Source: Aedoeadaptatus nemausensis
Lineage (GTDB): Bacteria > Bacillota > Clostridia > Tissierellales > Peptoniphilaceae
Direction of reading: 5' to 3'
DNA: 51,240 nt
Assembly: GCF_903819165.1 (NCBI RefSeq)
Contig: NZ_CAIJCS010000020.1
Coordinates: forward strand, 1-51,240
Part shown: piece after piece, positions 48,858 to 51,240 of the stretch
Numbering within the stretch: the stretch's first letter is position 1
Layout of the letters: each line of letters begins with the position of its first letter
Program-made: the position numbers and the translations under genes
The notes under the pieces: model-generated
Told to the model about the DNA's origin: nothing
What the model saw: only the letters and a program-made list of their open reading frames with translations
Databases searched by the model: none

Positions 48858-51107
48858 ATGAAGAAAAAATTGATGGCACTTGCCCTCGCATTGACTATGG
48901 TCCTCGGAACAGTTTCCGGTCCGATCCAAGTTTTTGCAGAAGGTGCAAGTCAAGATACCAAGACCATTACCATCCTTCATACCAACGACGTTCACGGTCA
49001 TATCGTGGCGCAAAGCGGTAAAGATGGTAAGCTCAATGAAATCGGTTTCGCCAAGGTGAAAACCTATGCCGACAGCATCCAAAATGCGATTTTACTCGAC
49101 GCAGGGGATGTTAGTCACGGCACGGCACTTTCCGGCGTAAACAACGGTAAGGATGTAATTTCCGTTATGAAGGCTATGGGCTACAAAGCCATGGTTCCCG
49201 GAAACCACGATTTCAACTACGGATACGACGCTCTCGTCGGATTTAAAGAACAAGCCCTACCTAAGGAAGATTCCAAAGAAGGCTTTGATATTTTAGCTGC
49301 CAATGTGGTTCGCGCAACGGGTGGCAACGACTTTAAGGGCCAAACCATTATCGATGTGGACGGCGTAAAAGTCGGCGTATTCGGCTTAGCTACGGAAGAA
49401 ACCAAGGTTAAATCCAATCCGAAGAATACAGAAAATGTTATGTTCCTAAACCCGGTCGACGTGGCGAAAGCACAAGTCAAATCCTTAAAAGAACAAGGTG
49501 TCGACGTTATCGTCATGCTCGCTCACCTGGGTATCGACGAATCTACGACGATCAAATCCAGCGATATCGCAAAGGCTGTAGACGGCATCGATGTTATTAT
49601 CGACGGCCACTCCCACACCAAGCTCGAAAAAGGTCAAGTAGTCAACAAGACCCTCATCGCTCAAACCGGCAACTATCTTAAAAATCTGGGCGAAGTGAAC
49701 ATTACCCTTCGCGGCAAGGAAATTATTTCCAAAAATGCCGTCTTAAAAGACGCTGCATTCTTTGAAAATGTAAAAGAAGATCCGGCTATTAAAACGATGA
49801 TCGACAAAGTATTGGCCGACAACAAAGACGCTCTCGAAAAAGTCGTGGGCAAGACGGCTGTCGAATTAGACGGCGAACGTGAACACGTGCGTGCATCGGA
49901 AACGAATTTCGGTAATTTAATGACCGACGCTATGCGTGAAGTTTCCGGTGCCGATGTGGCCCTCACTAACGGCGGCGGCATTCGCACGAGCATCCCGGCA
50001 GGGGACATTAACATGACCCAACTATGGACGGCGTTCCCCTTCGGCAACACGATCATGAAGATCGAACTTACGGGCGCCGATATCTTGGCCGCTCTCGAAC
50101 ACGGTGTAGGCGATGCGCCGAATGCCAATGGTAAATTCCCGCAAATTTCGGGAATGAGTTTTAAATATGATGTCAAACAAAAAGCCGGCGAACGAGTCTT
50201 CGACGTGAAGATCGCAGGCAAGGCTCTGGATCCCAAAACGAAATATACCTTAGCCACCAATGACTTTATGGCAAATGGAGGCGACGGCTATAAGAGCTTT
50301 GCCAATGGCAAGAAAATTGCAGATTACGGTCTCTACACCGAAGTTCTGGAAAAATACCTTGCCGGCAAGGGTGTTGTAGAGCCTAAGAAAGAAAGCCGCA
50401 TCGTTATGGCTGAAAAGAGCGGCGTAAAACCTGCTGATAAACCTGTGGAAGGTTTCACCGATATTAAAGGTCACTGGGCAGAAAAAGTCATTCTATCCGT
50501 AACGGAAAAGAAACTTTTCGCCGGTATGACCGCTACCACTTTCGAACCGAACACCAAGATCTCCAGAGGTATGCTCGTGAGCGTTTTGGCTCGTCTCGAA
50601 GGACAAGATAAAAAACAAGAAGCTAAGAATAAATTCAGCGATGTTAAAGCGGGAGATTGGTACGAAAACGGCGTAATCTGGGCGCAAGAAAACAAGATTG
50701 TAGCCGGTTACGAAGACGGTACTTTTAAACCGAATCAAGCGGTAAGTCGCGAAGAAATGGCTGCCATTTTAGGTCGCTATATCGAATCGAAGGGCATTCC
50801 TTTTACTCTCGACTTAAAAGAACCCTTTGCGGATCAAAAAGATATCAGCAAATGGGCAGTAAACGGTGTCGATGTTACGCGCCACGCCGGCATTATGACC
50901 GGACGCGACGGCAATATCTTTGCTCCCAAGGATTCCGCAACTCGTGCTGAACTTGCACAAGTTATGTTCGGTTTGGAACGTCTCGTCGAAGCCAATAAGG
51001 ATTTAAAACCTGCAGAGAAGAAAGAAGCCGCTAAATCTACAGAAAAGGCAAAAGTTGAAAAACAAGAAAAAGCCAAAGAAGAAGCTGCAGCTAAAAAAGC
51101 GGCATAG
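48858..51107 (+). CDS. 5'-nucleotidase/2',3'-cyclic phosphodiesterase with SLH domains
   Basis: A 749-residue surface enzyme. It has a signal peptide (1-28, cleavage after VFAEG), then a UshA-type metallophosphoesterase domain (about 33-275) with metal motifs TILHTNDVHGHI, LDAGDVSHG, VPGNHDFNYG and IDGHSHTKL, and a 5'-nucleotidase C-terminal domain (about 315-500, with LTNGGGIRTSIPAGDI and TAFPFGNTIMKIELTG). Three SLH domains follow near 531-580, 591-640 and 655-705. The tail is rich in Lys, Ala and Glu. SLH domains bind pyruvylated wall polymers. It probably releases phosphate and nucleosides from external nucleotides. Confidence 0.96.
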   Translation: MKKKLMALALALTMVLGTVSGPIQVFAEGASQDTKTITILHTNDVHGHIVAQSGKDGKLNEIGFAKVKTYADSIQNAILLDAGDVSHGTALSGVNNGKDVISVMKAMGYKAMVPGNHDFNYGYDALVGFKEQALPKEDSKEGFDILAANVVRATGGNDFKGQTIIDVDGVKVGVFGLATEETKVKSNPKNTENVMFLNPVDVAKAQVKSLKEQGVDVIVMLAHLGIDESTTIKSSDIAKAVDGIDVIIDGHSHTKLEKGQVVNKTLIAQTGNYLKNLGEVNITLRGKEIISKNAVLKDAAFFENVKEDPAIKTMIDKVLADNKDALEKVVGKTAVELDGEREHVRASETNFGNLMTDAMREVSGADVALTNGGGIRTSIPAGDINMTQLWTAFPFGNTIMKIELTGADILAALEHGVGDAPNANGKFPQISGMSFKYDVKQKAGERVFDVKIAGKALDPKTKYTLATNDFMANGGDGYKSFANGKKIADYGLYTEVLEKYLAGKGVVEPKKESRIVMAEKSGVKPADKPVEGFTDIKGHWAEKVILSVTEKKLFAGMTATTFEPNTKISRGMLVSVLARLEGQDKKQEAKNKFSDVKAGDWYENGVIWAQENKIVAGYEDGTFKPNQAVSREEMAAILGRYIESKGIPFTLDLKEPFADQKDISKWAVNGVDVTRHAGIMTGRDGNIFAPKDSATRAELAQVMFGLERLVEANKDLKPAEKKEAAKSTEKAKVEKQEKAKEEAAAKKAA

Positions 51108-51113
51108 CATAAC

Positions 51114-51147
51114 AAAAAGAGGAGTGGAAATCGCTCCTCTTTTTTTA
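51114..51147 (+). terminator. Terminator after the 5'-nucleotidase gene
   Basis: AAAGAGGAGTG pairs with CGCTCCTCTTT (T-G pair inside), loop GAAAT, followed by a T-run. Confidence 0.9.
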
Positions 51148-51159
51148 TTGTGCGCTTTA

Positions 51160-51240
51160 GCATGAATAAACCACCAGCTATGCTGGTGGTAGGCATAAAA
51201 AGCTTTAGCTTTAAGTAAAAAAACCTCCTATGATAAAATT
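51160..51240. mobile_element. Probable end of an IS200/IS605-family element (partial)
   Basis: A perfect 9-bp hairpin ACCACCAGC-TAT-GCTGGTGGT (51170-51190) is followed by a second small hairpin AAAGC-TTTA-GCTTT (51199-51212). Subterminal hairpins of this kind mark ends of IS200/IS605 elements, which lack terminal inverted repeats. No transposase is visible because the window ends. Confidence 0.4.

Noticed and set aside
1-51240. CRISPR array, prophage or conjugative element
   Set aside because: No regularly spaced repeats, integrase, phage structural or conjugation genes are visible anywhere in the window.

Overview
The window looks like the chromosome of a strictly anaerobic, low-to-mid G+C Firmicute, most likely in the Peptoniphilaceae/Tissierellia group. 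This is inferred from gene content: Firmicute-type rpsF-ssb-rpsR and yybS-gdpP-rplI-dnaB blocks, dissimilatory sulfite reductase asrABC, a monomeric [FeFe] hydrogenase, SLH and sortase-type surface proteins, and AGGAGG-type ribosome binding sites. There is no rRNA gene to fix the genus.

Layout. (1) 1-1332: the 3' end of a tRNA, twelve tandem tRNA genes ending at a terminator, then a separately promoted tRNA-Trp. (2) 1357-5920: a minus-strand RNase H-like hypothetical gene, then nifZ-thiI (tRNA 4-thiouridine synthesis) coupled to lemA and a TPM-domain gene. (3) 6251-13533: a giant sortase-type adhesin, a zinc-ribbon membrane protein and an EamA transporter. (4) 13760-20575: the rpsF-ssb-rpsR operon and the yybS-gdpP-rplI-dnaB-uppP operon. 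(5) 20717-25177, minus strand: a Crp/Fnr regulator followed by asrABC and an FNT channel, which together reduce sulfite and probably export hydrosulfide. (6) 25262-29900: a six-gene operon, apbE - membrane protein - yutG - queT - thioredoxin-like ferredoxin - [FeFe] hydrogenase, with an attenuator-like leader. (7) 29901-33699: an AT-rich block with metNIQ and a DUF169 gene. (8) 33759-37979: an alpha/beta hydrolase coupled to mprF, then a minus-strand protein that appears to fuse a HEPN RNase motif to a PD-(D/E)XK nuclease motif. (9) 38011-38981: rplM-rpsI. (10) 39081-45264: a stalk-domain exported protein, an ECF sigma/anti-sigma pair and an FMN-riboswitch-controlled ribDEBAH operon. (11) 45286-51147: ACT-domain and PFL genes, two small redox genes, a zinc-ribbon gene, msrB and an SLH-anchored 5'-nucleotidase. 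A probable IS200/IS605-type end lies at the right edge.

How the parts connect. Flavin runs through the window: ribDEBAH makes FMN/FAD precursors, ApbE attaches FMN to exported proteins, and AsrB is a flavoprotein. Sulfur is a second theme (NifZ/ThiI, AsrABC plus FNT, MetNIQ, MsrB). The most interesting unexplained items are the HEPN/PD-(D/E)XK gene, a Crp-type promoter that appears to sit in the loop of the crp terminator and drive asrABC, and the structured leader of the apbE-hydrogenase operon.
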